Origin: Candidatus Hydrothermales bacterium
GTDB taxonomy: Bacteria; Hydrothermota; Hydrothermia; Hydrothermales; JAJRUZ01
Direction: 5' to 3'
Assembly (NCBI GenBank): GCA_039630235.1
Contig: JBCNVI010000001.1
Span: forward strand, 250,920 to 282,990
DNA length: 32,071 nucleotides
Position numbers and translations under genes: made by a program. This document shows, one piece after another, positions 21,057 to 30,183 of this stretch (positions are counted from its first letter, which is position 1; each line of letters starts with the position of its first letter). The notes beneath the pieces are model-generated. The model worked only from the letters and a program-made list of their open reading frames with translations, was not told where the DNA came from and made no database searches.

Positions 21057-22591
21057 GACTTTTTCTCCTTTTTAAAGGCAAGATAAACTAAAAAACTCGT
21101 AAACAAGAAGAAAGAAAGAATAAATATTCTTGCAATCCATTTTCCTGGAGAAGTTTCCTTAAAAATAGAACCTACATTCTGAAAAATCCAAGAAGTAAAT
21201 ATGATAATAAGAATTACCGGAGTTATATACTTTAGTATATAGTAAAAAATTCTGGGAATTTTAATATCAGCTCCTTTGTTTATTTCCTCCCAAGCTCTAT
21301 CAGGACCAAATATCCATACGAAAATTACTGTTTCAACAAGTGCGAAAAATGTAATAAAGAAAGTACCAACCCAAAAATCCATTTCATCAAGAAAACCCTT
21401 AATAAAAATCGAAAAATTAGCAAAGATAAAAATAAAAACAAAAACTAATAAAACAGCCTTTGATCTTTTAATTTTAAATTCGTCTTCAAGAAAAGCTATG
21501 GCAGGCTGTGTTAAAGCAATTGACGACGTTATACCAGCAAAAAACAATAGGGAAAACCACAGGAAACCAAAAATAAAACCAAGTGGTAAAAAGGAAAATA
21601 TTGCGGGAACAGAAACAAAAGCCAAATTAAAAGCTCCCGAATGGGCTATCTCTTTAGCATTTGCAAGACCAAAAAAAGCTACAGCAGCAGGAATTGCAAT
21701 AGAACCACCAAGAACTACCTCTGCAAACTCATTTAAGGAAGCTGTTGATAATCCAGAAAGAGCTATATCGTCCTTTTCTCTAAGATAACTAGCATAAGTT
21801 AAAATTGCTCCCATTCCAACACTTAAAGTAAAAAAAATTTGGCCAGCCGCTGCAAGCCAGACATTTGGATCTAAAAGAGAAGAAAAATTAGGGTTCCAGA
21901 GAAATCCAAGTCCATCTAAAACAGAGGTCTCAGGGTCGACGGGCGAACCAAGTGTTAACACTCTTATAAGAAGGATTAAGGCAAATATAAAAAGAGTAGG
22001 CATAGCAAATTTAGCAAAAGCTTCTATACCAGCCGAGATCCCCCTCGCCAAGATAAAAAAGTTTAAAAATAGAGTTAAAAGAAAAATAACATAAGAAAAA
22101 AGTGAGGGTTTTAAAAAAATCGTAGGGTCCTCGTTAAATCCTGCGTAGCTTGAGAGAAAACCTCCAAAGGTGCTATTTATCTCTTCAAAGGTTTGTCCTT
22201 CTTTTACTTTTGGTAATTTTCCAAAGAGAGATAAGATAGCATAGCCAAGAGTCCACGATTCTATGTAAACATAATAAATTACAATAGCGATAGGGCCTGC
22301 AAGTCCAATTACTCCGAGATATTTTGCAATCCTATTTCTCCATAACTTATCAAACATTCCGGGAGAGGTTCCATGACCAAATTTTCCCCCATATCTACCT
22401 ATAGCCCATTCTACCCACATAAGAGGTATTCCAAGAAGTAAAAGAGAAATAAAATAGGGTATCATGAAGGCACCGCCACCATTTTTTGCAGCTTGTACTG
22501 GGAATCTCAGGAAGTTCCCAAGTCCAACAGCGTTTCCTGCCATTGCCAGAATTAAACCGATTCTTGTTGCCCACCTTTCTCTTTTATTCAT
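21053..22591 (-). CDS. Sodium-dependent NSS/SNF-family amino-acid symporter
   Basis: This is a 512-residue membrane protein with about 12 hydrophobic segments. The first helix carries the family signature [13 protein letters not shown] followed by NGGGAF, which builds the Na+ and substrate sites as in LeuT. The family couples Na+ entry to uptake of amino acids. The adjacent MetS-type small subunit suggests the MetP branch (methionine and alanine in Corynebacterium), which is inference here. It begins 82 bp from the divergent flippase gene and has a predicted promoter with the -10 only 6 bp before its ATG. Its stop overlaps the small-subunit start. Confidence 0.93.
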   Translation of the reverse strand: MNKRERWATRIGLILAMAGNAVGLGNFLRFPVQAAKNGGGAFMIPYFISLLLLGIPLMWVEWAIGRYGGKFGHGTSPGMFDKLWRNRIAKYLGVIGLAGPIAIVIYYVYIESWTLGYAILSLFGKLPKVKEGQTFEEINSTFGGFLSSYAGFNEDPTIFLKPSLFSYVIFLLTLFLNFFILARGISAGIEAFAKFAMPTLFIFALILLIRVLTLGSPVDPETSVLDGLGFLWNPNFSSLLDPNVWLAAAGQIFFTLSVGMGAILTYASYLREKDDIALSGLSTASLNEFAEVVLGGSIAIPAAVAFFGLANAKEIAHSGAFNLAFVSVPAIFSFLPLGFIFGFLWFSLLFFAGITSSIALTQPAIAFLEDEFKIKRSKAVLLVFVFIFIFANFSIFIKGFLDEMDFWVGTFFITFFALVETVIFVWIFGPDRAWEEINKGADIKIPRIFYYILKYITPVILIIIFTSWIFQNVGSIFKETSPGKWIARIFILSFFLFTSFLVYLAFKKEKKS

Positions 22592-22597
22592 AGTTTT

Positions 22598-22627
22598 AAT
22601 ATACCAAAAACTTTAACCTAAACTCAA
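22598..22627 (-). promoter_or_regulatory. Predicted sigma-70 promoter for the NSS symporter
   Basis: On the minus strand TTGAGT (22627-22622) is separated by 18 bp from TATATT (22603-22598). The -10 ends 6 bp before the ATG, so the transcript would begin at the start codon. No ribosome site is present. Confidence 0.55.
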
Positions 22628-22633
22628 AATCAA

Positions 22634-22663
22634 TTGATTTAAAATTTTAGATTGTTTTATATT
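22634..22663 (+). promoter_or_regulatory. Predicted sigma-70 promoter for the flippase gene
   Basis: TTGATT at 22634-22639, an 18-bp spacer, and TATATT at 22658-22663. The ATG is 10 bp after the -10, leaving a leader of only about 3-4 nt and no ribosome site. It is back to back with the NSS promoter, with the two -35 elements 6 bp apart. Confidence 0.55.
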
Positions 22664-22673
22664 AACTTTTCGA

Positions 22674-24089
22674 ATGGATAAAAGCACCTTAGAAATCGAA
22701 ATCAAAAACAGATTAAAAACACTTTTTACTGGAACTTTAATAAATATAGTTGGTGAGGGAACAAAAAGAATAGGTGGCTATCTTTATCAGATTCTAATAA
22801 TTAAACTTCTTGAATTAAAAATTTACGGAATTTACACGATATGTTATACGATTATAAATATAGTACTCAGATTTTCCCAACTTGGACTTGAAAGGGGCGG
22901 AATAAGATACATCTCAATTTTAAAGGAAGAAAACCATATTTATAATATAAAAAAACTATTTCATTTTTTATTTTTTTTATCGTTTGCTTCAGGGGTTCTC
23001 TGGGGCGTCTTTATAAACTTATTTTCGGATTTATTATCCCATCTATATAAAAAAGAAGAGATTAAGGAAGGACTCTTTTTCTTCTCTTTAACACTTCCCT
23101 TTTACACTTCGCTACTTGTTTTGGCCTACAGTTCCAGAGGATTTAAGAAAATGCTTTACTATGTCCTAAGTGAAAATATTTCTCGCCCCCTTTTACAAAT
23201 TTTCTTCCTCTTTCTCCTATTTTATTTTTACGGTAAAAAAATCTTTGTTTCAATTTTACCATGGCTATTTTCTTCTTTTATCTCACTTCTTTTAATTTTA
23301 TATTTCTTCAAAAAAGAAACTGAAGCTGAAAAAAAAGAATCTATTAAAAAAGGATTATTTAAAGAAGTTGTAATCTTTTCATATCCGGTAGTATTTATCT
23401 CGATACTTTACTTTTTATTTGCTTGGACAGATATCATTGTGATTGGAATATTTAGAAGTCCTGAAGAAGTGGGAATTTACAATGCTATTGCAAGAACAGC
23501 AGAAATGGCTAATATTCTTCTTTTAGCAATAAATGAGGTTTTTGCTCCCTTTATTTCTACTCTTAGTTATAAGAGAGACTATGAGTCTCTTAAAACACTA
23601 TATCAAACAATTATAAGATGGACACTTCACTTTTCTTTTCCACTTTTTATATTTTTTGTCTTTTCTGGAAAAGAGTTTTTAGAGATTATTTTTGGAGATG
23701 AGTTTATACAAGGTTATATCCCTATGTTAATTTTACTATTTGGTCTTTTATATCAAAATCTTTTAGGGGAAAGTCCTATGACTTTAACCATGAGTGGTTA
23801 TCAGAGGGAGTGGGCATTTACTACGTTTATTGGTCTCTTGATAAATATTTTACTTGCAGTTACTTTAATACCAAAATTTGGAATCTTAGGTGCTTCAATT
23901 TCAACTTCGCTTTCTTTAATAATACTGAGAACTTTAGGATTATATGAGATCAAAAAATTTATGAAATTCAAAACTCACGATCTTAGAACTTTAAAACCCT
24001 TGGCACAGGGGCTTTGCGCCTTTATCTTAATTTTTTTACTTAATCTTTTAATTTTTGGATTTCTCAAAAACAAAGTATTACTCTTTTAG
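22674..24089 (+). CDS. Polysaccharide flippase (Wzx/MATE-like), C terminus frameshifted
   Basis: This 471-residue integral membrane protein has about twelve hydrophobic segments. Its N terminus (TLFTGTLINIVGEGTKRIGGYLYQ) and early segment RFSQLGLERGGIRYI are typical of Wzx-type oligosaccharide flippases of the MOP superfamily. These move lipid-linked glycan units across the inner membrane. The in-frame stop at 24087-24089 falls within what should be the last membrane region. Frame -1 then continues with a clear membrane segment and basic tail to 24217. So the functional protein was probably about 514 residues with fourteen helices, and a single missing base near 24066-24070 would explain the break. 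The neighbouring glycosyltransferases fit a surface-glycan locus. Confidence 0.85.
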   Translation: MDKSTLEIEIKNRLKTLFTGTLINIVGEGTKRIGGYLYQILIIKLLELKIYGIYTICYTIINIVLRFSQLGLERGGIRYISILKEENHIYNIKKLFHFLFFLSFASGVLWGVFINLFSDLLSHLYKKEEIKEGLFFFSLTLPFYTSLLVLAYSSRGFKKMLYYVLSENISRPLLQIFFLFLLFYFYGKKIFVSILPWLFSSFISLLLILYFFKKETEAEKKESIKKGLFKEVVIFSYPVVFISILYFLFAWTDIIVIGIFRSPEEVGIYNAIARTAEMANILLLAINEVFAPFISTLSYKRDYESLKTLYQTIIRWTLHFSFPLFIFFVFSGKEFLEIIFGDEFIQGYIPMLILLFGLLYQNLLGESPMTLTMSGYQREWAFTTFIGLLINILLAVTLIPKFGILGASISTSLSLIILRTLGLYEIKKFMKFKTHDLRTLKPLAQGLCAFILIFLLNLLIFGFLKNKVLLF

Positions 24090-24217
24090 TTAACTTTTTA
24101 TCCTCTTATTTAATTTATGCTCTACTGTTTCTTATTTTTGGAATCGAAAAAGAAGAAAAAATGGTAATTGAAAGTTTAATAGAGTTCCTCAAGAGAAGAT
24201 ATAAAGCTTTTAAGTAA
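24066..24217 (+). pseudogene. Out-of-frame C-terminal tail of the flippase gene
   Basis: Read in frame -1 relative to the flippase gene, this stretch encodes SITLLVNFLSSYLIYALLF then LIFGIEKEEKM and a basic end LKRRYKAFK before TAA at 24215-24217. A hydrophobic helix followed by a charged tail is how Wzx proteins normally end. The switch must occur between about 24042 (an earlier -1 frame stop) and 24086. The A5 run at 24066-24070 is the best candidate. The tail overlaps the 3' end of the convergent glycosyltransferase gene by 42 bp. Confidence 0.65.
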
Positions 24218-25165
24218 CTTTAGATTCTCATCCCATTTTAAAACATATTCTCTTTTTAATTTTTTAACCTCATCAGAATAATAGGAATAGTTTAGGTTTA
24301 ATTTTTTTATGCCCTCTACTATGGACTCACATCTATTTTCTACGTATATTGCGGCATTTTTGAAAAAATTCTTTAAGGCTTCTTTGTTTGAAACAATAAC
24401 AGGTTTCTCAAAGACCAGGCCCTCAAGAGATGAACATGTTAAAGTATATTCCCACTTTGTTAAAGAGATAATAGCTTTTGCATTTTTTATAACACTATAA
24501 TACTCACTATGGGACAAATATCCAGTAAATATTAAATTTTTAGGCATGTTTTTATGAGTACGTCTAACATTTCCAGTTATGAGAAAGTTAAAGTTACCTA
24601 TCAAATTTGCAGTCTTTATAATTTCGTCTATTGGTTCATCAGAATCACCAGATGCTGGAAAGACAAAGTACTCCTTTCCTGTAACTGTTTTACTATTGCC
24701 TACAGAAAAACCCTCAACAGGTATGGGGGGATCATTTAAAATAAAATACCTCTGATTTTTTTTAAGCTGAATCTTTTTTTGTATAGTTTCCTCGTGGAGA
24801 ATAACTGCATCTGATTTACTTAAGATCAAGTTCGTGAAGGGTCTTAAAAAAAGCCACTTTTTTGATACTATTGGTCCTGAATGTAAATCTATTATGTAAG
24901 GTTTTTTGAATAAGAGTTTATAAATGTATCCTAAAATACCAACAATAGGAGTACAAAACTCAATAGCGACAATTTTTGGTCTTTTTTTCAGCAAAAAGTA
25001 AAAAGTTGCAAAAAATTGAATGGGATATTTAACTATAGCAAGAAGTGGTTTTCTCGGAAATAAAGAAAAACGGAAAATTTTAAAACCAATATGTTGCGCA
25101 AGAGAATCTGTTCTTCTTGAAGCTCCATAAGTCCACGAAATAAATACTTTCTCTTTATTTCCCAT
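24176..25165 (-). CDS. Glycosyltransferase family 4-like
   Basis: This is a 329-residue GT-B type protein. The first domain contains KPYIIDLHSGPIV and a hydrophobic stretch (PIVGILGYIYKLLF) that may help it sit on the membrane. The second domain has NFLITGNVRR, then LIFTGYLSHSEYYSVIKNAKAIISL and the donor-site element SSLEGLVFEKPVIVSN (about residues 262-277), equivalent to the E-containing GT4 loop. The N-terminal WTYGASRRTDSLAQHIG is unlike the usual GG-rich opening, so this is a divergent member. It is convergent with the flippase gene and divergent from the next GT4 gene (32 bp between starts). A role in the same surface glycan is likely, inferred from position. Confidence 0.78.
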   Translation of the reverse strand: MGNKEKVFISWTYGASRRTDSLAQHIGFKIFRFSLFPRKPLLAIVKYPIQFFATFYFLLKKRPKIVAIEFCTPIVGILGYIYKLLFKKPYIIDLHSGPIVSKKWLFLRPFTNLILSKSDAVILHEETIQKKIQLKKNQRYFILNDPPIPVEGFSVGNSKTVTGKEYFVFPASGDSDEPIDEIIKTANLIGNFNFLITGNVRRTHKNMPKNLIFTGYLSHSEYYSVIKNAKAIISLTKWEYTLTCSSLEGLVFEKPVIVSNKEALKNFFKNAAIYVENRCESIVEGIKKLNLNYSYYSDEVKKLKREYVLKWDENLKLLKSFISSLEELY

Positions 25166-25197
25166 AGGTATATGTAGTTTATAATTATAAACAAAAA

Positions 25198-26307
25198 ATG
25201 AGGATCGGAATAAGTGGACTTTCTATCCATGGACAAAGCAAAAGAGGGGGACTCTGGGAATACTTCAGAGCCCTTATTAAAATCCTCTCCGAAGTAATTG
25301 ATAAAGAAGAAGTATTTGTGTTTATTCCTGATGACCTAAGAGAAGAATTTAAAGAGTTTAACTTTAAAAGAATAAACTTCGTAGAGATCAAAACAGTTAA
25401 AAAAGGCACACATTATTTAGAAATATTTATTCTTCCCCCTTTTCTTAAAAAATACAAAATAAATTTGGTACATTTTCCTAACTATGCCTTTCCGCTTTAT
25501 CAGAATATACCATATTTAGTCACTGTCCACGACCTTGCCTTTTTGAAAATAAGAGAAAATTATAAAAAAAGAGAGCTTCTTTACTGGAATACGATATACA
25601 GAGCTGCAATCAAAAATGCGAAAGTTTTAATAGCAGTTTCTAACAATACAAAAAAAGATCTGAATTATTTTTGGAGAATACCTCTAAAAAATATAAAGGT
25701 GATACCAGCCTTTTCATCCCTTTTACTTGATAATAAAAAAGAAAAAGGGAGAGAAAAGAAAACTCCCGATTTCCCCTATTTTTTATTTGTAGGCACACTT
25801 GAACCAAGAAAAAACGTTGAAAGAATTATAGAGGCATTCTTAAAAGCCTCCTGTAAAATAAAGGAAAATGTCAAATTAATCCTAATAGGACAAAAAGGAT
25901 TTAAATCAGAGAGCATTTGCAAAAAAATTGAGGAAAACAAAGAGAAAATAATTTGGTTAAATAATGTGAAAAACGAAGAGTTATCTAATTTCTATGAAAA
26001 AGCTATAGCACTTATATACCCATCACTCTATGAAGGATTTGGGCTTCCTGTTCTTGAGGCTTTCAAATTCAATATACCTGTCATAACATCTAACCTTTCA
26101 TCACTACCAGAAATCGCCTCCACAGGCTCAATACTTGTAAATCCCTACTCTACTTATGAAGTTGAGAAAGCAATACTTGATATTTACTATGAAAACAATT
26201 TAAGAGAAAAAATTTTAAAAGAACAAAGGGAAATAATTAAAAAATATACTCCCCACAAATTGGGCGAGGAGATCCTTAAGGTTTATAGAAGCTTACTGGC
26301 TCTTTAG
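25198..26307 (+). CDS. Glycosyltransferase family 4 (mannosyltransferase-like)
   Basis: This is a 369-residue GT-B transferase. The N-terminal GISGLSIHGQSKRGGLWEY has the Gly-rich acceptor loop. VHFPNYAFPLYQ and VTVHDLAFLK follow, typical of the WbdA/WbcX-like branch. The donor half has FVGTLEPRKNVERIIEAF and the E-x7-E element YEGFGLPVLEAFKFNIPVI (about 278-297). It probably adds a hexose, often mannose, to a lipid-linked glycan. The gene is divergent from the preceding glycosyltransferase, and its 3' end overlaps the convergent disulfide oxidoreductase gene by 15 bp. No ribosome site precedes the ATG. Confidence 0.9.
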   Translation: MRIGISGLSIHGQSKRGGLWEYFRALIKILSEVIDKEEVFVFIPDDLREEFKEFNFKRINFVEIKTVKKGTHYLEIFILPPFLKKYKINLVHFPNYAFPLYQNIPYLVTVHDLAFLKIRENYKKRELLYWNTIYRAAIKNAKVLIAVSNNTKKDLNYFWRIPLKNIKVIPAFSSLLLDNKKEKGREKKTPDFPYFLFVGTLEPRKNVERIIEAFLKASCKIKENVKLILIGQKGFKSESICKKIEENKEKIIWLNNVKNEELSNFYEKAIALIYPSLYEGFGLPVLEAFKFNIPVITSNLSSLPEIASTGSILVNPYSTYEVEKAILDIYYENNLREKILKEQREIIKKYTPHKLGEEILKVYRSLLAL

Positions 26308-26952
26308 AACTTCAAAAATTCTTCTTAAGTATTCTCTTAAGGAAACAGCCCCTTCAATGAAAGTTTTGTTATTTATTATAGTTTTGGGAACACCCATAAC
26401 CTCATAGAGCTCTCCAAGTTCAGGAAACTCTGTAACCTCTATCATATCTCCCCTAATTTTTTCACTCTCATAAGCAAACTTATGAGATAAGACAACCATC
26501 TGTGGACAATAGGGACAAGAAGGTGTTACAAAAACCTGTAAGTGTACCTCCTTATCTATAGCCCTTAGTTTTTCCTTTACATCCTCACTTAAACCTGATT
26601 CACCCTTTGAAACCATTGTTATTGCCTCTAAAAGAGAAGCAAACTCATAACCAGCCGGTATACCAAAAAATCTTATACCTCTATCTACGCCATCTTTATC
26701 AAGAACAACGATGGCCGGCACTTTGTCAACGCTATACTTCTGTGCTTCCTCTTTTTCTATAGCAAAATTTTTTATAGAAAGCTCCATCTTACCATCAGAA
26801 AGTTCAGCTAACTCCTTTAAGAGCTCTTCTGTTTCATGACAAAATCTACAGTTTATCCTCTGAGAAAAAACAAGTAATTTAACCTTATCCCTAAGATTTT
26901 TGTTAAAGTATTTTTTTACTTCAATCCTATCTTCTTCTCTTAGAATTCCCAT
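26293..26952 (-). CDS. Protein disulfide oxidoreductase (two-domain glutaredoxin-like)
   Basis: There are two thioredoxin-fold units in 219 residues. The N-terminal unit has CRFC (Cys35, Cys38) and a cis-Pro near 79 (DKVPAIVV). The C-terminal unit has the canonical CPYC (Cys146, Cys149) and cis-Pro near 189 (MGVPKTII). This is the layout of PDO from thermophilic archaea and bacteria, which makes or exchanges intracellular disulfides and can accept electrons from a thioredoxin-reductase-like enzyme. No signal peptide is seen, so it is cytoplasmic. The C-terminal site is probably the main redox centre, as in characterised PDOs. The gene stands alone, convergent with the GT4 gene. Confidence 0.92.
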   Translation of the reverse strand: MGILREEDRIEVKKYFNKNLRDKVKLLVFSQRINCRFCHETEELLKELAELSDGKMELSIKNFAIEKEEAQKYSVDKVPAIVVLDKDGVDRGIRFFGIPAGYEFASLLEAITMVSKGESGLSEDVKEKLRAIDKEVHLQVFVTPSCPYCPQMVVLSHKFAYESEKIRGDMIEVTEFPELGELYEVMGVPKTIINNKTFIEGAVSLREYLRRIFEVLKSQ

Positions 26953-27045
26953 TTTCGAATTAAGTCTTTCATTTAGGGCTAGAACCTTTTTAAAGAAGAG
27001 AACATTAAAATAATTACATCCTTTTAATAGAACTTTTCAAGGTTT

Positions 27046-27075
27046 TTGTAATTTTTCTCAACTTTTTCTTATTCT
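27046..27075 (+). promoter_or_regulatory. Predicted sigma-70 promoter for the acylphosphatase-purSL operon
   Basis: TTGTAA at 27046-27051, an 18-bp spacer, and TATTCT at 27070-27075, which ends 6 bp before the ATG at 27082. Transcription would start at the initiation codon, and no ribosome site is present. Confidence 0.5.
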
Positions 27076-27081
27076 ATATAA

Positions 27082-27360
27082 ATGAAAAAGAAGGTTCGTC
27101 TTTTGATATCAGGGAGGGTGCAGGGTGTCTTCTATAGGGCTTTTACAAAGGAGAGGGCTCACTTTTATGGAATAAAAGGGTGGGTAAGAAATTTAAGGGA
27201 TGGAAGAGTTGAGGCTGTGGGAGAAGGCGAGGAGGAACTTCTTAAAGAGTGGATAAAAGACCTCTGGAAAGGACCTGAACTTGCTCACGTAAAGGAAATA
27301 AAGGAAGAATGGTCAACAGATCTTGAAAACTTTACTGACTTTGAGATACGGTACTTTTAA
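27082..27360 (+). CDS. acyP: Acylphosphatase
   Basis: This small cytoplasmic enzyme hydrolyses carboxyl-phosphate bonds such as acetyl or carbamoyl phosphate. The 92-residue protein has the full signature SGRVQGVFYRAFT with catalytic Arg19, and GWVRNLRDGRVEAVGEG with catalytic Asn37. The length is standard. It is the first gene of a plus-strand operon and purSL begins 9 bp after its stop. A link to purine synthesis is not known for the family, so co-transcription may only reflect compact operon structure. Confidence 0.96.
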   Translation: MKKKVRLLISGRVQGVFYRAFTKERAHFYGIKGWVRNLRDGRVEAVGEGEEELLKEWIKDLWKGPELAHVKEIKEEWSTDLENFTDFEIRYF

Positions 27361-27369
27361 ACCCTCTAA

Positions 27370-30183
27370 ATGAGGGTATATAAGTATTTCATAAAAGATC
27401 TTTTCTATGATGCTACTAAGGAATATAAAGAGATTGCCGAGGAACTTGGATTAAAGAATTTAGAAGATATCGAAGAATATAAGATTCTTTGGATAAAAAG
27501 CTCAGAGCCTACAGATTCAATTGAAAAAGTTATAAAAGAATGGATAATTGATGAAAACGAAGAAAAGATAGTAGAACTTCAGAAATCTGAAAATTCCTAT
27601 GAGGTTACTTACCACTTCGGTGTAAAAGATCCTGAAGCAGAACAGATAGAAAAAATATTTCAAGAAAAGGGAATAGATGTTAAAATTAAGAGAGGGAAAA
27701 AATTTATAATAAAGGGAAATTTAAGCGAAAAAGAAATCGACTACTTTGCAAAAAAGGCACTTTACAACAAAACTATAGAGCTATTTTCAAGAGAGATCAA
27801 TAACCCCTTTGTAGAAATAGGAGACATTGAACCAGAAATCGAATATGTAAAATTTAGAAATTTAAATTTAAGGGAATTATTAAAACTTTCACAGGAAAAA
27901 AAATTTTATTTACTTAAAAATGAACTTTTAGCTATTAGAGATTACTATAGAAAAATAGGGAGAGAGCCAACCTTAATAGAGCTTGAGACTTTTGCTCAAA
28001 TGTGGTCAGAACATTGCGTTCATAAAACCTTTAAAGGAGAAATAACTTACGGAAAAAAGAGAGTAAGTTTGTTAGAGAAAATAAAGAGGGCTTCAGAAAA
28101 GAACAAAAAAAATTTTTGTCAAGTTCTTTTTAAAGATAATGCAGGCATATTTAAGTTTGATAAAAACTTTTCTATTGCTGCAAAGGTTGAAACTCATAAT
28201 CACCCCTCTGCCCTTGAACCCTATGGCGGAAGTTCAACAGGTGTAGGAGGGGTTATAAGAGATATCCTTGGAGCAGGTCTTGGAGCAAAGCCAATAGCAA
28301 ACATTGATGTTTTCTGTGTAGGAGACTTAGGCATAAAACATGAGGAATTACCTGAAGGGGTCCTACATCCAAAAAGAATTTTAAAGGGAGTAGTAAAGGG
28401 TGTAGAAGATTATGGAAATAGGATGGGTATTCCGACACTATGTGGTGCAGTTATATATGAAAGAGAATATCTTACAAATCCCCTTGTTTTCTGCGGAACT
28501 ATAGGGATTATTCCTTCAAAATTTGTAAAAAAGAGGGTAAAACCGGGAAATTTAATACTATTAGTTGGAGGAAAAACAGGAAAAGATGGAATTCATGGTG
28601 CTACCTTTTCTTCAACTCAACTATCAGAAAGTTCAGAGGAAATACATCTTTCAGCTGTTCAGATTGGAGATCCTATTACAGAAAAAAAACTACTAGATGC
28701 TATAATCGAAGCAAGGGATAAAAAACTTTTTAATTTTATAACAGATGTCGGCGGTGGGGGAATTTCCTCTGCGATAACAGAAAACGTATATCCCTTTGGA
28801 GCAGAAGTTTATCTTGATAAAGTCTTATTAAAATACAAGGGACTTTCACCAAGAGAAATTTGGATTTCAGAATCACAGGAAAGAATGGTAATTTTTACCG
28901 ATAAAAAAAACGTAGAAAAATTAAGGGAAATTTTTGAAAAACACGATGTAGACTTAACGGTTATCGGTGAAGTAAAAAAAGATGGTATTTTAAAACTTAT
29001 ATATGGTAACAAAGTTCACGGAGAAATTGATATTAAATTTATACACGAAAAAAGACCAAAAGTAAAAAGAGAAACTAAAACATTTGTACTTAAAGAAAAA
29101 GAATATATCCCTAAAGAACTAAGTCTAGAAGAATTAAGAGAAACTTTTTTAAAAATACTAGGTAGTCCAAACATAAGAGCAAAGTTAGAAATAGTAAAAA
29201 GATACGATCATGAAGTTCAGGGTAAGACTCTTCAAAAGCCCTATGAGGGTTATATCCTTAAATCTCCATCTGATTGTGCAATAATTAAACCTATAAGAGA
29301 ATCTGAGAAGGCTTTGGCTTTAACTGTTGGGATCTTACCATCTTTTTCAAGAATTTCACCCTATCATTCAGCTATGAATGCTGTTGATGAAGTTATAAGG
29401 AGTTTAGTAAGCAAAGGTGCAAATCCAGATAAGATTGTATTACTTGATAATTTTTGCTTCGCTAATCCAGAAGATAAAAAAGTTTTAACTGAAATTGTAG
29501 AGTCAGTAATGGGAGCTGTTGAAGCTGCAAAGGGTTATAAAGTTCCTTTTATCTCTGGAAAAGATTCCTTATATAACGAATTTAAATATAAAAACAAAAA
29601 ATTTAGAATTTTACCTACAACACTTATAACAGGACTGGGAATTATAGAAAACGAAAAGTATATATCTAGGTCTTACTTTTGGGAGGAGGGTAATCCCATA
29701 TATTTAGTAGGCAAAACCGACATAAAAGAAATTGGGGGGAGCGAATTCTTGAAATTAAGGGGTATTTTAAAAAGGGGATTAGTCCCTAAGGTAAGACCTA
29801 AGGAGTTTCTAAGGGTTTATAGGGCCTTATATGAATCTATAAAAAAGGGGATAATTCTATCAACTCATGATGTAAGTCAAGGTGGTATATTTGTTGCAAT
29901 TTGTGAAATGTGTTTTGCTTTACAAAAGGGTGTAACTATAAATATTGAAAGTATTGAAAGGCCAGATCTCTTTTTGTTTTCAGAATCCGCAGGCAGAATA
30001 GTTGTGGAAGTAAAAAGAGAAAAAGAAAGCGAGTTTCTCCTTCTGAATAAGAAACTGCCTATTTTTAAGCTCGGATATGTAGAAAATAATGGAATAATAA
30101 GGATAATTACAAAAAGGGGAAAAATAGATTTAGAAGTGGAAAAATTATATAAAGAATATACAAGATCTCCCTTTTTACCTTGA
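27370..30183 (+). CDS. purL: Phosphoribosylformylglycinamidine synthase PurSL (PurS-PurL fusion)
   Basis: This is the ATP-dependent synthase that converts FGAR to FGAM using ammonia delivered by PurQ. The 937 residues comprise an N-terminal region of about 170 that looks like two PurS-type alpha/beta units (about 1-75 and 78-150), followed by the PurL core. Core motifs are WSEHCVHKTF (from residue 212), ETHNHPSAL (274-282), YGGSSTGVGGVIRD and TDVGGGGISSAITE. There is no C-terminal glutaminase domain, unlike the roughly 1300-residue E. coli enzyme. That role is filled by the separate purQ at 8425-9195. It follows acylphosphatase by 9 bp and overlaps the next gene by 4 bp. Confidence 0.94.
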   Translation: MRVYKYFIKDLFYDATKEYKEIAEELGLKNLEDIEEYKILWIKSSEPTDSIEKVIKEWIIDENEEKIVELQKSENSYEVTYHFGVKDPEAEQIEKIFQEKGIDVKIKRGKKFIIKGNLSEKEIDYFAKKALYNKTIELFSREINNPFVEIGDIEPEIEYVKFRNLNLRELLKLSQEKKFYLLKNELLAIRDYYRKIGREPTLIELETFAQMWSEHCVHKTFKGEITYGKKRVSLLEKIKRASEKNKKNFCQVLFKDNAGIFKFDKNFSIAAKVETHNHPSALEPYGGSSTGVGGVIRDILGAGLGAKPIANIDVFCVGDLGIKHEELPEGVLHPKRILKGVVKGVEDYGNRMGIPTLCGAVIYEREYLTNPLVFCGTIGIIPSKFVKKRVKPGNLILLVGGKTGKDGIHGATFSSTQLSESSEEIHLSAVQIGDPITEKKLLDAIIEARDKKLFNFITDVGGGGISSAITENVYPFGAEVYLDKVLLKYKGLSPREIWISESQERMVIFTDKKNVEKLREIFEKHDVDLTVIGEVKKDGILKLIYGNKVHGEIDIKFIHEKRPKVKRETKTFVLKEKEYIPKELSLEELRETFLKILGSPNIRAKLEIVKRYDHEVQGKTLQKPYEGYILKSPSDCAIIKPIRESEKALALTVGILPSFSRISPYHSAMNAVDEVIRSLVSKGANPDKIVLLDNFCFANPEDKKVLTEIVESVMGAVEAAKGYKVPFISGKDSLYNEFKYKNKKFRILPTTLITGLGIIENEKYISRSYFWEEGNPIYLVGKTDIKEIGGSEFLKLRGILKRGLVPKVRPKEFLRVYRALYESIKKGIILSTHDVSQGGIFVAICEMCFALQKGVTINIESIERPDLFLFSESAGRIVVEVKREKESEFLLLNKKLPIFKLGYVENNGIIRIITKRGKIDLEVEKLYKEYTRSPFLP

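Noticed and set aside
21276-21788. 170-codon open frame opposite the NSS symporter gene
   Set aside because: It lies wholly within a clear membrane transporter gene and its product is low-complexity Lys/Ala/Ile-rich, as expected for the complement of membrane-protein codons.
24001-24017. TGGCAC followed by TTGC, resembling a sigma-54 -24/-12 promoter
   Set aside because: The spacing between the two boxes is 7 bases where 5 is needed, and the site is inside the flippase coding region with no gene start after it.
26953-27081. Possible riboswitch or small RNA in the 129-bp divergent gap before acylphosphatase
   Set aside because: No stable stem-loops or known aptamer motif could be seen. The AT-rich sequence is adequately explained as divergent promoters.
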